Assembly (NCBI RefSeq): GCF_018446385.1
Contig: NC_055986.1
Span: 77,833,659-77,897,658 of the forward strand
Length of the DNA stretch: 64,000 nucleotides
Direction: 5' to 3'
Source: Zingiber officinale
Taxonomy: Eukaryota; Streptophyta; Magnoliopsida; Zingiberales; Zingiberaceae
How positions within the stretch are numbered: the stretch's first letter is position 1; each line of letters starts with the position of its first letter. The notes under the pieces are model-generated. The model saw only the letters and a program-made list of their open reading frames with translations, did no database searches and was not told where the DNA came from. A program made the position numbers and the translations under genes. Below, piece after piece: positions 33,386 to 45,659 of this stretch.

Positions 33386-33616
33386 TGTTAGTACCCCGAG
33401 ATGATTTTAGTGTGATCAACAAAGTCCAGTTAGGCTCTACATTATCTTATGCCTTGCGTCTGAGTATGCAGTGACTTAGGAACACAAGAAGTCGAGTAGA
33501 AGACGTGGTAGACGAGAAGGATGGCACGAGAAATGAGTCAATAGAGTCGGTGCATCTAATGAATGAGAAGCTACAGGAGAGTATGTCGGTGGAGTGAGAA
33601 GGACCCGTGAGGTGCT
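33386..33616 (+). mobile_element. SIRE-C 5' LTR, first piece
   Basis: Matches 39386-39610 of the 3' LTR. Interrupted after GTGCT (33612-33616), which is duplicated at 36298-36302 by the solo LTR insertion. Confidence 0.88.
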
Positions 33617-33624
33617 TGTTAGAA

Positions 33625-33780
33625 TGTATACTAAAAGCCTAGCTTTTGGTATAAAACATTTATCTAGAAATAAGAATCACATTGGTCAAATGTCTACATT
33701 TGTGATAAATGTAGTTGTTCAATTAATTTATATTATAGATAACATGGTGTGTGGTGTCACACACAGAAGATCATGTTATC
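33625..33780 (+). other. Stem-loops at the 5' end of solo LTR X1
   Basis: Three consecutive inverted repeats. First: TATACTAAAAG / CTTTTGGTATA (33627-33653). Second: CTACATTT / AAATGTAG (about 33692-33712). Third: GATAACATG / CATGTTATC enclosing TGTGTG / CACACA (33738-33780). All three are recognisable in the second copy at 49330-49481, with different loops. Confidence 0.75.
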
Positions 33781-34393
33781 AGTACCTTATAAATTATAAA
33801 CAATAGCTCACGACCATGATGGAAAGGAACAAACTATTGGAAGGTCGTAGTGTAATTAGGTGTTAGTTTATCTTAACTATATAATTATACTAGTATACTA
33901 AGAGTGTATTGAGTAGGACCATTAGAGGTCGTTTCTTTTATACTGACTTTATAAAGGAACAAAGACCTCAGTTATTATGGAAGTGTGTGCTCTTAATCTT
34001 AATATAATAACAAGCACATATATTTGATATTTATTTCTTTAATTTATCAATGGGTGAGATTTAGTTCGATGAATCAATAAGCCCGATAAGTTGGGAAATG
34101 ATATCACTTATAGTGTGTGTTGTTGATTATAGAAGGAAACTGCGTCCTAATAATCTAGGTTGAGAATGTCCCCAAGAAGAGCTCATAAGGATTGTCATGT
34201 TAAACCCTGCAGGTGGACTTAGTCCGACATGACGATGAAGTTGAGTGGTACTACTCTTGGAGCTAGATATTAATTAAGTGAGTTGTCAGTAACTTACTTA
34301 ATTAGTGGACATTTGTTATCTTAAACACAGGGAGACTAACACACTCATGATAAGAAGGAGCCCAAAATGTAATTTGGGATTGGTGCGGTAGTT

Positions 34394-34478
34394 CAATAAT
34401 AGTTCTCTAGTGGAATGAATTATTATTGATAAAATTAAGTTGTGTGTTCGGGGCGAGCACGGGATGCTTAATTTTATC
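34394..34478 (+). other. Covarying stem-loop in solo LTR X1
   Basis: CAATAATA / TATTATTG (34394-34428) is followed by a long hairpin: outer arms GATAAAATTAAG (34428-34439) and CTTAATTTTATC (34467-34478), inner stem GTGTTCG-GGG-CGAGCAC (34444-34460). The second copy (50096-50180) has paired changes that keep both stems. Confidence 0.8.
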
Positions 34479-36297
34479 GGGAGACCAAAACCAATTCCTC
34501 CTCTCGGTCCCTATCGTAGCCTCTAGTATATAGAGATTTATACCCACCGCATACCCACCTTCTTACCCATCCAATGGGGCCGGCCAAGCTAGCTTGGAAC
34601 CCAAGCTAGGGCCGGCCAAGACCAAGTGGATGAGCCATGAAGGTGGTAGGCCAAAGCTTGGGTCTCAAGCTTAGGTGGCTAGCCACTAGAATATTAAAAA
34701 GGATTTTTATTAAAATTATTTCTTATGTGGATATCATGATTTTAAAAGAGAGTTTAAAATTAAAAATTTCCTTTTATAGCTTTCTACAAAGATTAAGAGA
34801 AGAGATTAATCTCTTTCCTTATTTGTAGTTTAAAAGGATGGTTTTAATTTTTGGTAAAACTCTCCTTATTTGTAAATCATCTACATGTTTAAAGAGAGTT
34901 TAAAATTTGAAATCTTTCCTTATTTGTTGATTAAAGGAGGATTTTAAATTTTAAGAAAACTTTCCTTTTTAATCATGTTCATGATTTAAAAGAGAGTTTA
35001 AAATTAAATATTCTCTTTTATAAGTTTCTACAAAAGATTAAGAAAAGATTTGATATCTTTCCTTATTTGTAGATTAAAAGAGATTTTAATTTATAGAGAT
35101 AACTTTCTTTTTATCCACATGTTTAAAAGAAAGATTTTAATTTATTAAATTTCTTTTTTATAAACCAATCATGAAGGGATAAAAATTATTGGAGAAATTT
35201 TTATAAATTTCCGGAAGCAAATAAGGAAGTTTTAATTGGTGTTTGAAATTTTATTTGCTTGGAGATTTTATTTGTTATGGCCGGCCATTGTAATTTGAAA
35301 AGAGAAAATTGTTTTAATTAAATAAATTTTCCTTTTCAATGGCAAAAGAATTAAGTAAGTTTTTATTAAATTTTCCTTATTTGTCAAGACCAAGGATTAT
35401 AAAAGAGGGGGTAGAGGAGGCTTCAAGGCTTAGGACTCTATTCTATTTTTCTCCCTCTTTTCCTTGGTGTGGTGGCTGACCCTTCTCTTTCTCTTCTCTC
35501 CTCTTGTTGTGGCCGAAATCTATCATCTCTTGGAGCTTAGAGGATGTGGCCGGATCAAGGAAGGAGAAGAAGGAGAGAAAGCATGCATCCCTTGGAGCTT
35601 GGTTGGTGGAAAATTCTTCATCCTTTGGAAGTTCTTGTGCTTGGCCGAAACTTGAAGGAAGAAGGAAGAAGGAAGAAGGTGCCTAGGTGGTTCTCATCTT
35701 GGAAGATCGTTGCCCACACAACGTCCGAAGTTAGAAGAGGAATACGGTAGAAGATCAAGAGGTCTTTCTAAAAGGTATAACTAGTAATTTTTCTTTCCGC
35801 ATCATACTAGTTATTTTTGGAAATAATACTAAATACAAGAGGCATATGATTCTAGTGTTTCGAATTTGTTTTCGATATAGTGTTCTTTTGTTTTTCTTTT
35901 CCTTGTGATTTGATTGTTCTTTTCGGTTGACCTAAAGTTATTTTAGGAAATTAAATATTAGCTTTCCTTAAAAGGTTTTGTCTAGTCGGTGGTGGTTGCT
36001 CCCATATCTAAGAAGGCCATGTGCCTCGCCACGTCAGTACTGGGAACCAATTTTGGAAATTAATATTGAATGGAATTAATAACTTAGGTGATTTGGATCA
36101 AACGTGTTAAGTTCCGCAAGAGATCCAAGTCAAAACCTAAAAGAACAAATAGATTAAGTTTGGATCAAACGTGTTAAGTTCCGCAGGCGATCCAAAATTT
36201 AATTTAAAAGAACACATGGTAGCTAGGAAAAGGTTCAGACCTTTGTACAAAATTTTTGTACAGTGGAACCTCTAGGTTTTCCGAGTAGCAACCAACA

Positions 36298-36914
36298 GTG
36301 CTTTTGATATACGAGAAGCAGGAGCAGAAACCTGGTCGAGGTGATTGAAGATCAGCTACGGAGCTGATCTGCCTCAGGGAAGGTGTCTTCAATGGCTTCG
36401 AAGGTGCCTTCCATGAACATTGTCAAAAGCATCGTCCAGCCTGTTGAAGGCTCCTTCGGATGACCATTGACCGAAGATAAGGTTTTATCTTCGATGATAA
36501 AACTTAGCTGACTAAAGGCACCTTGAACCCAATTAAAGGCGCCTTTAAGCTTCAGATAGAATTTTTCAAAGGCTATAAAAGGACCCCTGGAGCTAGGAAA
36601 TATACAATAACTTAAATATTAACTTTCTTAGTCATTTCTAAACTATCAATGTATGTAAAAGACTTCTTCACCTTCAACGAAGGAGTTCTTTAGTGAGCTT
36701 TTCAACACCTTGGATTAACAATCACCTACGTTGTAATCAAGTAAAACTCTACCCTTTTACCTACTCTTTTAAGTTATTATTTCTTTTATGTTAATTGTTT
36801 TTGCTTAAATTAATTGTGCTAATCTAATCAAGTCAAAGATAGAGAAAGGGTTGAATTTTATTTTGTAGATAATTTCCCCCCCCCCCCCCCCTTACCGTGA
36901 CACAAGGACCAACA
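36298..36914 (+). mobile_element. SIRE-C 5' LTR, second piece
   Basis: Resumes after the solo LTR. Contains decayed GGCGCC palindromes (36375-36545), the hairpin GTTTTATC-TTCGAT-GATAAAAC (about 36482-36503), TATA box TATAAAAGG at 36574-36582, and a run of about 14 C near 36878-36891. Ends GGACCAACA. Confidence 0.87.
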
Positions 36915-36916
36915 AG

Positions 36917-36931
36917 TGGTTTCAAAGCCCA
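36917..36931 (+). other. Primer-binding site of SIRE-C
   Basis: TGGTTTCAAAGCCCA, two bases after the LTR. The usual Met-tRNA site is TGGTATCAGAGCCC; two changes. Confidence 0.75.
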
Positions 36932-36974
36932 ATGGCTTTAGAAGGACTAACCGCTGACTGAAGCACAGAAGACG

Positions 36975-37899
36975 ATGGCTAGAACAAATATCCACCCACC
37001 CAGGTTCTAGGGAGACTTCATCCACTGGAAGAAGAAAATGGAAGTATATTTTAAAATATATTTTGATATTTTTCTAATTTTGAAACATGGTTTTGTAGTA
37101 CCTACAGACAACAACGGTGATCTAAGGAAAGAGGACAACTGAACAAAGAAGGAACAAGCTAAATTTGTGGCCAACGAAAAAGTAGAATTCCATCTGCTGA
37201 GTGCATTGCCACCACAAGAGGTCAATAGGATCGGAGTATACAAATCTGTAAAAGATTTCTAGGAAAAATTCCTGGAGCTTCACGAAGGATCCTTTAAAGC
37301 CAAGCTCACAAGAAGAAATCTACTTCGAAACCAATTGACAAATCTTCAACTGAAGGAAGGCAAAATGGTCTCTCAACTGCATGCCAAGCTAAAGGGTTGA
37401 TCACCGAACTCACAAATCTCAGAGAAAAGGTAACCTACTGAGATTCGCTAAGGTATACGCTTAACACTTTTCCAAAAAAATACTAAAATGGTCATCCTTA
37501 GTAGATGTATACTACATCTCTAGAAACTTAGAGGTAAGCAATCTAAAAGGATTATTTTCTACCTTTTAAATTCATTAATCTGGATGTGTAGAACTAAAGA
37601 AGGAGCTGAATTGGAACATTACCTTAAAGGAAAAAATGAACGAACCAGATTTTGAAACTTCTATTAATGAAAATGAAGCAACACTAATGGTAAGAAACCT
37701 TAGTAAATTTCTTAAAACTAACAAATTTTACAAGTCACAGGCAAAGAAACACCTTCAAAGTAAAAGGAAGATTCAATGCTATAACTACCAAGAAGAAGGG
37801 TACGTCAAGAATGACTACCCTAAACTAAAAAGAAAGGGAAAAAAAGGACAAAGGACCAAGACGAATGAAACAAAAGAACTTAAAAGCTATGTGAGATGA
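36975..37899 (+). pseudogene. SIRE-C Gag (degenerate, zinc knuckle destroyed)
   Basis: ATG at 36975 begins MARTNIHPPRF, then a stop, then HWKKKMEVYFK and the capsid region with FLELHEGSFKAKLTRRNLL (37275-37330) and LKEGKMVSQLHAKLKG. Frames shift near 37395. The last part (37636-37899) carries the knuckle as CYNYQEEGYVKNDY: of the four C-C-H-C ligands only the first Cys remains; the others are all Tyr, each one transition away (TGT/TGC to TAT/TAC, CAC to TAC). A Lys-rich tail follows. Confidence 0.78.
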
Positions 37900-39385
37900 A
37901 TCATCATCCTTTGAGTCCAAGATTGAGACCTATGTTGGACTGCACTAGTGATGAACCATCAAAGGGATGAAGAAAGTGCATCAGATATGGGCATTGACGA
38001 AGGGGAAGCATCATCAGAAGAAAGTATTGATGAAAGTGGAGCGTCATCAGAAGAAAGCATTGATGAAGGAGCATCAGAGCATGAGATAAGTGAGATACGT
38101 ACTTTATCTTCTGAATAATCATACCAGTTTATTAAAATGCTTATTAAAAATATGGTTAAATTAGAAAAAAAAAAAAGCAAAGTTAAACTTAACATTAGTA
38201 AATGCATGTGGACTGGAAGATTTTGATAATTTAAAATTTAAAAATAAAAAGTTAAAAGAACAATTAGAAAAATTAAACAAGGATGATGCATGCTCATATG
38301 TTCAACAGGTTCGAAATTATCAATGACTAAATTAGTATTTTAGATATCATAAGGACCAAATTACAAAATTATCATGAAAATATGTTCCTAAAATTTTTTG
38401 ATTAATCTAGTAGTAAGGAGCCTATATTAGGTTCTAAAATCATGCTTAGATTAAAATCTTTATCCATGTTTTAATTTTAATTTGCTTTAATATTTTTTTG
38501 CATGTTTAAATTTGTCAAAAATTTCAAATAAATTATTCTGTATGCATTTTATTTGAAATTAATTAAATCTTAATTTGTTTTTGTGGAAAAGGACTTTATT
38601 ATCTATTTGTAAGAAAAAATTTAAAATTTTTTTATCGATATATTATTTTTTATGAATTTTTAAACAAAATTCATATCTTTAAATTTAAAATTATTTCAAT
38701 AAGTTATTTTTAAAAAATTTATTTTTTTGTGATAAACTATCATGTTCTCTATCAAAGAAAATATTTTTAAATTTTTTTTACCATTATTGAATTTTCTATG
38801 AATTCTTTACAAAAAATATTAATTTTTAATATTAAAAATTCTCAAAAAGTAAATCTTCAAAAATTTAATTTTTCTAAAAAATATAACTTCTGTTTTACAA
38901 GTTGAGTAAAAGATGCAATAATTTTTTAACTCAAAATCTACTTGTTAAACTTTTTTTAAATGCATCTTTCTATAGAAAATAATTTATTACTATTTATATT
39001 AATTTCTTTTATATGTAAAAATTTTATCACTATTTTAGATATGTCTATTTAATCGTTACAAAATATAATTTTAAAATTATTTCTTCTAAAATTGGTTAAT
39101 AAATCACAAAAATTTAGATTTTTGAAATATAAATTTCATAATTTTTCTAAGTGTTAGTCACAATTTGTGTATCCCTTAGAATTGTTGCTCCTATTTTTAA
39201 TATGGTCAAAGGGGAGAATATTAGAATAAGTCTAGGGGGCATATTTTTTTTGCATATTAACTATTTTAATGTAATATTGCCTATTTATTTCATATTTATA
39301 AATTGCAATTATTTTAATTGTTATGTTACTATTTTTTTTTTAACTCTAACTTAACTTGGGTCGATAACATCAAAAAAGAAGAGAT
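37900..39385 (+). other. SIRE-C interior without pol
   Basis: First an acidic segment with short GAA/GCATCATCAGAAGAA repeats (37970-38100), likely the Gag tail. From about 38110 it is very AT-rich with no coding signal in either strand. An A-rich polypurine tract (AAAAAAGAAGAGA, about 39371-39384) borders the 3' LTR. No RT, RNase H or integrase. Confidence 0.7.
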
Positions 39386-39952
39386 TGTTAGTACCCGGGA
39401 TGGTTTTGATGTGTTCAACCAAATCAAGTTAAGCGTTACGTTATTTAATGTCTTGCATCTGAGTGTGTAGGGACTTAGGAATACAAGTTGATCGGAAGAT
39501 ATAGCAGAAGAGAAGGATGGTACGAAAAAGAGTCGACAGACTTAGTACATCCGAGGGATGAGAAGTTGTGGAAGAGTATGTCGGTGGAGCGAGAAGGACA
39601 CATGCGGCGCTTCCAAGGGAAGAGAAGCCTGAGTGGAAGCTTGCTTGAGGAGAAGAAAGACCAGCTCAAGGAAGGCGCCTTCAATGGCTTGGAAGGCGCC
39701 TTCCATGAATAGTATTAAAGGCGCCTTCTAGCCTATTGAAGGTGCTTTCGGATGACCGTTAGCCAAAGATAAGGTTTTATCTTCAACGATAAAACTTGGT
39801 TACCTGAAGGCGCCTTGAACCCAATTGAAGGTGTCGTCAAGCTTCGGATAAAATTTTTCAAGAGCTATAAAAAAACATCTGGAGCTAGGAAGTTACAACA
39901 ACTTGAGTATTAACTTTCTTAGTCATTTCTGAGTTGTCAACGTGTATAAAAG
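39386..39952 (+). mobile_element. SIRE-C 3' LTR, first piece
   Basis: TGTTAGTACCCGGGATGG onward. Intact GGCGCC palindromes at 39674, 39695, 39720 and 39809, then a TATA-like CTATAAAAAAA near 39864. Broken at 39952 by the outer gypsy solo LTR. Confidence 0.87.
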
Positions 39953-42705
39953 TGTCACGCCCTGAGAGTATACTTGTCCGCCAACCAGATAATACACCCT
40001 AGTGACAATATAGGAAATACAATATCTAACCAATTCAAGCCAACATAAAATACCGATGTAATATAATAACACAAAGTCATAAATGACAATGTGTGTATGT
40101 ATGTATGTATACATGTACATGTGAAATACTCAAAAATCTAGAACAAAAAGAACTATAACTAAAAGCAACAAAAATAATAAAATGAAGCAACTTAACATAA
40201 ATTCGGACTAGCAGCCAGGACTTTTGAGTGACACAACACCTCCTCTATTTGCTAACCTAAATGTCAAAGGAAAAGCAAAAGGTAGTGAGTACAATAACTC
40301 AGTGGGTAGAAGAATATAGTGCATGAATAATATACTTTCAAGATATCAAAGGATGCAGTCTCAGGGGAAGTACTTACTATAACTGTAAGAGAGACAATAC
40401 GATCAACCACTAACGAAGCATAACTCACTACATACTCATCTACTGACCAGTTCAACCAAGTGCATATGGTACATCCCAACCTGCATGAACAAATGGTATA
40501 TCCCAACCTGCATGAACAAATACATAACTGACATATAGCAAGTATATAATGAGCACTGACTGTAGGTGAACGCTCTACCACGGATAGTCCCGTGGGCAGT
40601 CATGGTAAACAAATAGTCTCTATCTGCAGGCAAACTCGCTACTACGAATTATCTCATGGGAAGGCAGGATAAGTAAACAGTCACTATCTGTGAACGAACT
40701 CGTTACCATGAATGGTCTCGTGGGAAGATAGGGTATATACATAGCTGTCTAACTATGGACTACACACAAACTCGCTACTACAAATGGTCTTGTGGGCAGT
40801 CATATATATCATGATCGCTGACGACTCTCTCAATCATTAATGAGAGATAATAGTCGACAGGATATACTAACTACAGCTGATGACTCTCTCAACCATGAAT
40901 GGGAGACAATGGTCACCAGGATATACTAACGATCGCTGATGACTCTCTCAATCAAGAATGGGAGACAATAGTCGACAGAATATACTAACCAAGGGTCTAG
41001 TAGGATACTTGAAATACTATACTATAGTATTATCTTACTAATGTATAGGCATGAACCTATATAACAAGTAAAGGTCTACTTGGATACTCAGTATCCTATA
41101 CTACGATATAATCCTACTAATATATAGATAGAAAATAGACAATCAAGTCCTCAACATCCTCGTCAACCAATCTTATCAGGAGAATACTAGTCATCTAGTA
41201 TTAATATCTCAACTAATTCCATGGTATCATCACATATATGATAAACAATGAGGTCAAATCAAGTAATCCTAGAGGTTGATTCGAAAGGAAAAGCCTAGAG
41301 AAATACGCTACCCCTCTACTAGGGAGTAATTCCCATCAAGTATACGTTAGTACCATCTCACTAATATATATGCCCTCACAAGTATACAATTATACTACAT
41401 ATAATATTAATGCCCTATAGGCACGAGCTTAAGTATATAACCATATTATGATACAAATTCATGAAAATAAGTTGTAGGCTTAAATAATAACAAGGGTCTA
41501 TTAGGATACTCTATATCCTATATTACGGTATGAAATAACAAACAAAGATTTAGCAAGATGCTCGATATCCTATACTATGGTATTATCATCCTAACCATAA
41601 TTACAAACTCAAATCATCTACCAAGAGGTCTAGCAATATATCCAACGCCCTATACTGTGGTAAGGTAATATCATGCATATCTATAAACACAAACATGAAT
41701 ATTAAACATATATAACTGCATAGCTATGAGCAATAGATCAACTTATAAGCACAAACACTAAGGTATCAAACATAGGACTGATATAGGATAGACTGAAGGT
41801 AAGCGAGTAATTCTGACCTCATCAAAACATGACAGTAAACAATCATACACTATAATCAAAGCTATCAAGAAGATAAGCAAGATCTACTCACCTCGATGTA
41901 GCGTGTCCAAATTGTCTTCAAGTCTGTGAGATCACATCGAGTCAAATCCTACAAATATAGGATATAGGGAACCTAAGAGTCTATTAATCAATAATCAAAC
42001 CCTATTGATTAATTAACCAACTTATTAGTTCATCTTCAACTTAGTAATTTGAATCCTTTGTGGTTAGGTTAACTAACCATATTTACTAACTTGTGAATTA
42101 ACCTTAAGTGACCAGGTTACCATTTGTTCACATCTAAGTCAATTAAATCAATTAACCTATTTTATTAAACTTATCACACCAATTACTTAATTAATAAAAT
42201 CGATTCAATTAATTAAACAAATATAAAACTTATCAATTGATTAAACACCTTTAATTAACTCCATCAATTACTGATTGATCAAAACTTATCATGATCCTTA
42301 ATTACTTAATCAATTAATACTAAGTTACATAATCCTAAATTAAGACAAAAATCTTAATTTTAATAAACTCTAATCCGTACCTCTTAATTAAACTTAGGTC
42401 ATCTTCCTCAGCAGCGGCTCACAGCAGCTAACCGCAGCAACTCACACGAAGGAAGCTATGGTGCTCAGCGTTTGAGCGATGGTAGAGGAGACGAGGAAAT
42501 AGTCGATGATAGCGTCTAACTGCTCAAGCAAAGGGAGAGGACGTGCAACGTCGTACTCCACTTGATCAGAGTGGCAACGAAGGTAGGTTGGCAGCAGTAC
42601 ACAGGTTCGCTAGTGACTCGCGATGGCAACGAAGTTAGGTATTAGAGGTGACGACAATTACAAAGGGTCGACCAAGTATTGCCCGCGACAATTGTGCACG
42701 GTAAG
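39953..42705 (-). mobile_element. Outer gypsy solo LTR, left piece (Tekay/Del-like)
   Basis: Begins TGTCACGCCCTGAG on the plus strand, the same type of end as the Tekay 5' LTR at 55099, so it is read on the minus strand. The interior has 70-bp imperfect repeats (40560-40800, with 'ctcgctac…gaat…tctcgtggg') and three 60-bp repeats (40812-40990, 'gctgatgactctctcaa'). It is noncoding. It is split by the Tekay element; the right piece is 57850-58489. No internal domain, so a solo LTR of about 3.4 kb is the simplest reading. Confidence 0.72.
40812..40990. repeat. Three 60-bp tandem repeats in outer solo LTR
   Basis: The block 'gctga[c/t]gactctctcaa' occurs near 40815, 40875 and 40935, each unit ending 'ggatatactaac'. 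Confidence 0.82.
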
Positions 42706-45554
42706 TGTAACAACCCGGCCCCTCGGCCCCTTGGGCGGCCCAACTGCATGACCCATTAGGCGAACCCTTATGTCGTCGACCGACGACCCTCGGCTGTGCC
42801 ATTACTCACTAGGTCTTCCCACCCCTAGCCAGTGGAAGAAATTTCGACAACACCTCTCCTGTATGGGTGACAATCTGAAACATTTCTACAGACATAGTAT
42901 ACATCAGCCACAGGCGGCTGGAACATACACACAACCACGCAGTTTATATATAGATCTAACAACCCACTCGGCTGTAACAAACCGTACACAGCGGAATACA
43001 ATAGAAAACCAAATACATACCAAAATACAAGACTGCTAGCCGGCTAGGCTTACATAACCAACAAACAATACAAAATACCACGTAACAACAACAACACTCC
43101 AGAAGCAAAACCGGAGCACAAAGCTAAATACACTGACACATAAAACAAATAGGGAAACTGTAAGTCTTCTGATGTGACAAGGGAACCGGCAGACAGGATA
43201 CTCCAAGCGACTCCATAACAACCTGGTACCTGAAAAAGATAGTGTCCATGGGGGTGAGTTCAACAACTCAGCAGATACCAGTTAACATGTATAGTAAGCT
43301 ATAACAGACAGTAATAACTATGGAGTACAGTCTCCTGGACAAAAGCTGGAAATGAACAATAGAAAAGGCTGAAAAGAACTGTACTCACCAGGGCCTCCTA
43401 TCAGAATAGTCAGGTTGTCAGACCGAGAGTGTCATAAATCCTGTATGCATGTCAAACATATGCATCCATCCAAATGCAATATATAAGTGCAACAAACATA
43501 ATCAGTAAATGCATCAATGCATATGATGCCAATGATATGGTCACCCCTGACGCCAGTCAGCCATCTCACACACAATGGTGAGACCGAGTGGGTAGGACTG
43601 TGACAACCGTGCACTCTAACGTCACTGCTCCTGATGAGTGACCGAGTGGACGGGATGCTGTCGGAGTACACCTATCCTCCTACCCCAAATCATAAGTGGG
43701 GGAGCGCAATGCTCTCATCTCCTGGTACACGATGACGGGGAGAGATCCCTGACGTGCTACCACACTGCGTCACACTACCCATGAGCGGACCAACGAAGCA
43801 CCGACAAAGCAAATCTGACGTGCTACCACGCTGTGTCACGCTACCCATGAGCGGACCAGCGGAGCACCGACAGAGATGAAACTGGCGATGTGCTCAACAA
43901 TAATGGAGTAGACTATCGTGCAACATGCAATCTTGCGAATGATGCATGACACTAAGCATGACAGAATCCTGAACTGCATAGCAATATCCATATATATATA
44001 AAATGTGTACCATAGGACAATGAATCAATTCAAAGGTACACAGATCAGATAAGGTATAAAAACCTAGATCCTGAACTTAATAAACACATGGTTGTGTCAC
44101 TACACCAATAAGCATGTATAATCAGGTAGGTACTATCATAAAGTGCATAATAAATAAACGAAACAAGCATGTAACAGGTATCGGGTAGTGACCAACAGAA
44201 GCAAAGACGAGCATAATCATTACTAAAGGCTATAACCCACTAAACATATCAACATGACATTATCAAAGATAAGTCAAGGTACCCGCCTCCAAATAGCAGG
44301 TCCAATCCAATCAAATCCAACATCGAGATGCTCGTCTCGAATTAGAGTCCTGTACCAATCAATATGTATATTTTATTTAGCTAAATTCAAATAAGTAGCT
44401 AAATAAAATCTCTAACACTAAATTAGGGCAAAAACCCTAATCAACACACAAATATAACCCTAATTCACAATATGTATCACTATCTAGAAATCAAATCACA
44501 CCATGATCTACAACTAAGATCAATTTCCCTACTCCTTACCTCAATTCAAACCTCTGCTCTTGATCCAAAACCACTGGTGATACTGGTTTGAGTGCTGCCG
44601 GCAAGAAACACCACCGGAACCAAGATCACCTTCAACATATCCTCACTGGATGGGACCAAGAGAAGATATCAAGTAGTGAAGGTCACAAATCAAGTAATAT
44701 ACCTAGAGCCTACCTTACTCCAAGACCTCCACAGCTTCAAGAAAGGAGAAAGTAGTGATCGGCAACAGGAAGAATCCATAGAAATCTGTTGCTTCCCCTC
44801 TATTGATCGCTGGAATCAACCGAACAAAAAAATCAAACAGTAGAGCTCACGGATCAAACAACAACCCAACTCACCTTGCTGTCACCTTACCCTAACGCCA
44901 CTATTGTGAAGAGGAGGCAAAGTCGGAAGCTAGGGCACGACACAGTAGACCCCAAGCCGGCAATGAATCTAGGGCACGGTTAAGAAAGAGGAGAGGAGGG
45001 CGGTGCCTAGGGCACGATTTGACACATGGTTTCCCGGCGAGCCTATGTTGACCGCGACCTGGAGAGGGAGAGGTCAAGTGATGCTTGGTGGCTAGCACAG
45101 AGGAGGCGGCCGGTAATCGGCTGGCATCACTGCGCGCATCGGGCGGTGGAGTGATCCCTGTGGCGAGGAGGCGATGAGGGCAAAGGGGAAAAAGGTGATG
45201 CTAGGGCTTCCTTGGCTGGCCGTTTTTGTATGAATGGAAGAACAGAATCGTCGCGGCGACGGTTTGGAGAAGAAGACAGCGTCGGGTGAGGAAGCAGGGC
45301 GCGGGCATGCGAGAAACGAACCGACACAGTAGAGGATCAGAGGAAAAAGGAATAAAGAAAAAGAAAAAGAAAAGAAAAATAAAAAGGAAATCAAGCATTT
45401 CCTCATTTAAATGGGGAAGCCCAAATAGACTTTCCCTGAAGCCTATTTTTATCCCCGTAACCGAAGCCATACGGTCTCCAAAAAATTCCAGAAAAATTAT
45501 CAGAAATTCCGAAAAATTCTCTTATCATTATTCGCCATTTTTTGGTATTTTACA
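42706..45554 (-). mobile_element. 3' LTR of the Tekay element
   Basis: 2849 bp. From about 42840 to 45554 it is closely similar to 55140-57849. Its outer 130 bp (TGTAACAACCCGG…) differs from the other LTR's outer 40 bp (TGTCACGCCCCGG…). Open frames on either strand are shared with the other LTR and carry no recognised domain. Confidence 0.9.
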
Positions 45555-45569
45555 TTCTCCCCCACTAAT
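45555..45569 (-). other. Polypurine tract of the Tekay element
   Basis: Minus strand ATTAGTGGGGGAGAA directly before the 3' LTR start (TGTAAAATACC). Confidence 0.85.
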
Positions 45570-45659
45570 AAAAATTTGGTCCCCAAATTTCATTATCTAC
45601 CATCAGCAAATACTATCCACAAGTAAAGAGTATAAATGCTGAACGGTAAATTAAATCAC

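Larger units (their letters stand above)
33617..36297 (+). mobile_element. 2.7-kb solo LTR (family X, copy 1)
   Basis: TGTTAGAATGTATAC...GCAACCAACA, 2681 bp, flanked by GTGCT. No internal domain or second LTR, so it is best read as a solo LTR left by recombination. TATA box TATAAAAG at about 35399-35406 gives a plus orientation with a 1.8-kb U3. The U3 holds several stem-loops (see 33625-33780 and 34394-34478) and inverted GGCCGGCC repeats at 34578-34618. Near the end is the inverted motif TTGTACAAAATTTTTGTACAG. Short ORFs at 35464-35750 downstream of the TATA box are probably leader sequence. Confidence 0.86.

Noticed and set aside
35464..35750. Overlapping short ORFs downstream of the TATA box in solo LTR X1
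   Set aside because: Three frames open in a purine-rich leader; copy X2 does not preserve them.
43432..43671. Identical-looking 79-codon ORFs at 43432-43671 and 55732-55971 as conserved genes
   Set aside because: They are the same LTR position in the two LTRs; conservation reflects LTR identity.
45226..45642. 138-codon plus-strand ORF as a host gene
   Set aside because: It lies in the Tekay LTR, its counterpart in the other LTR is broken, and it shows no domain.
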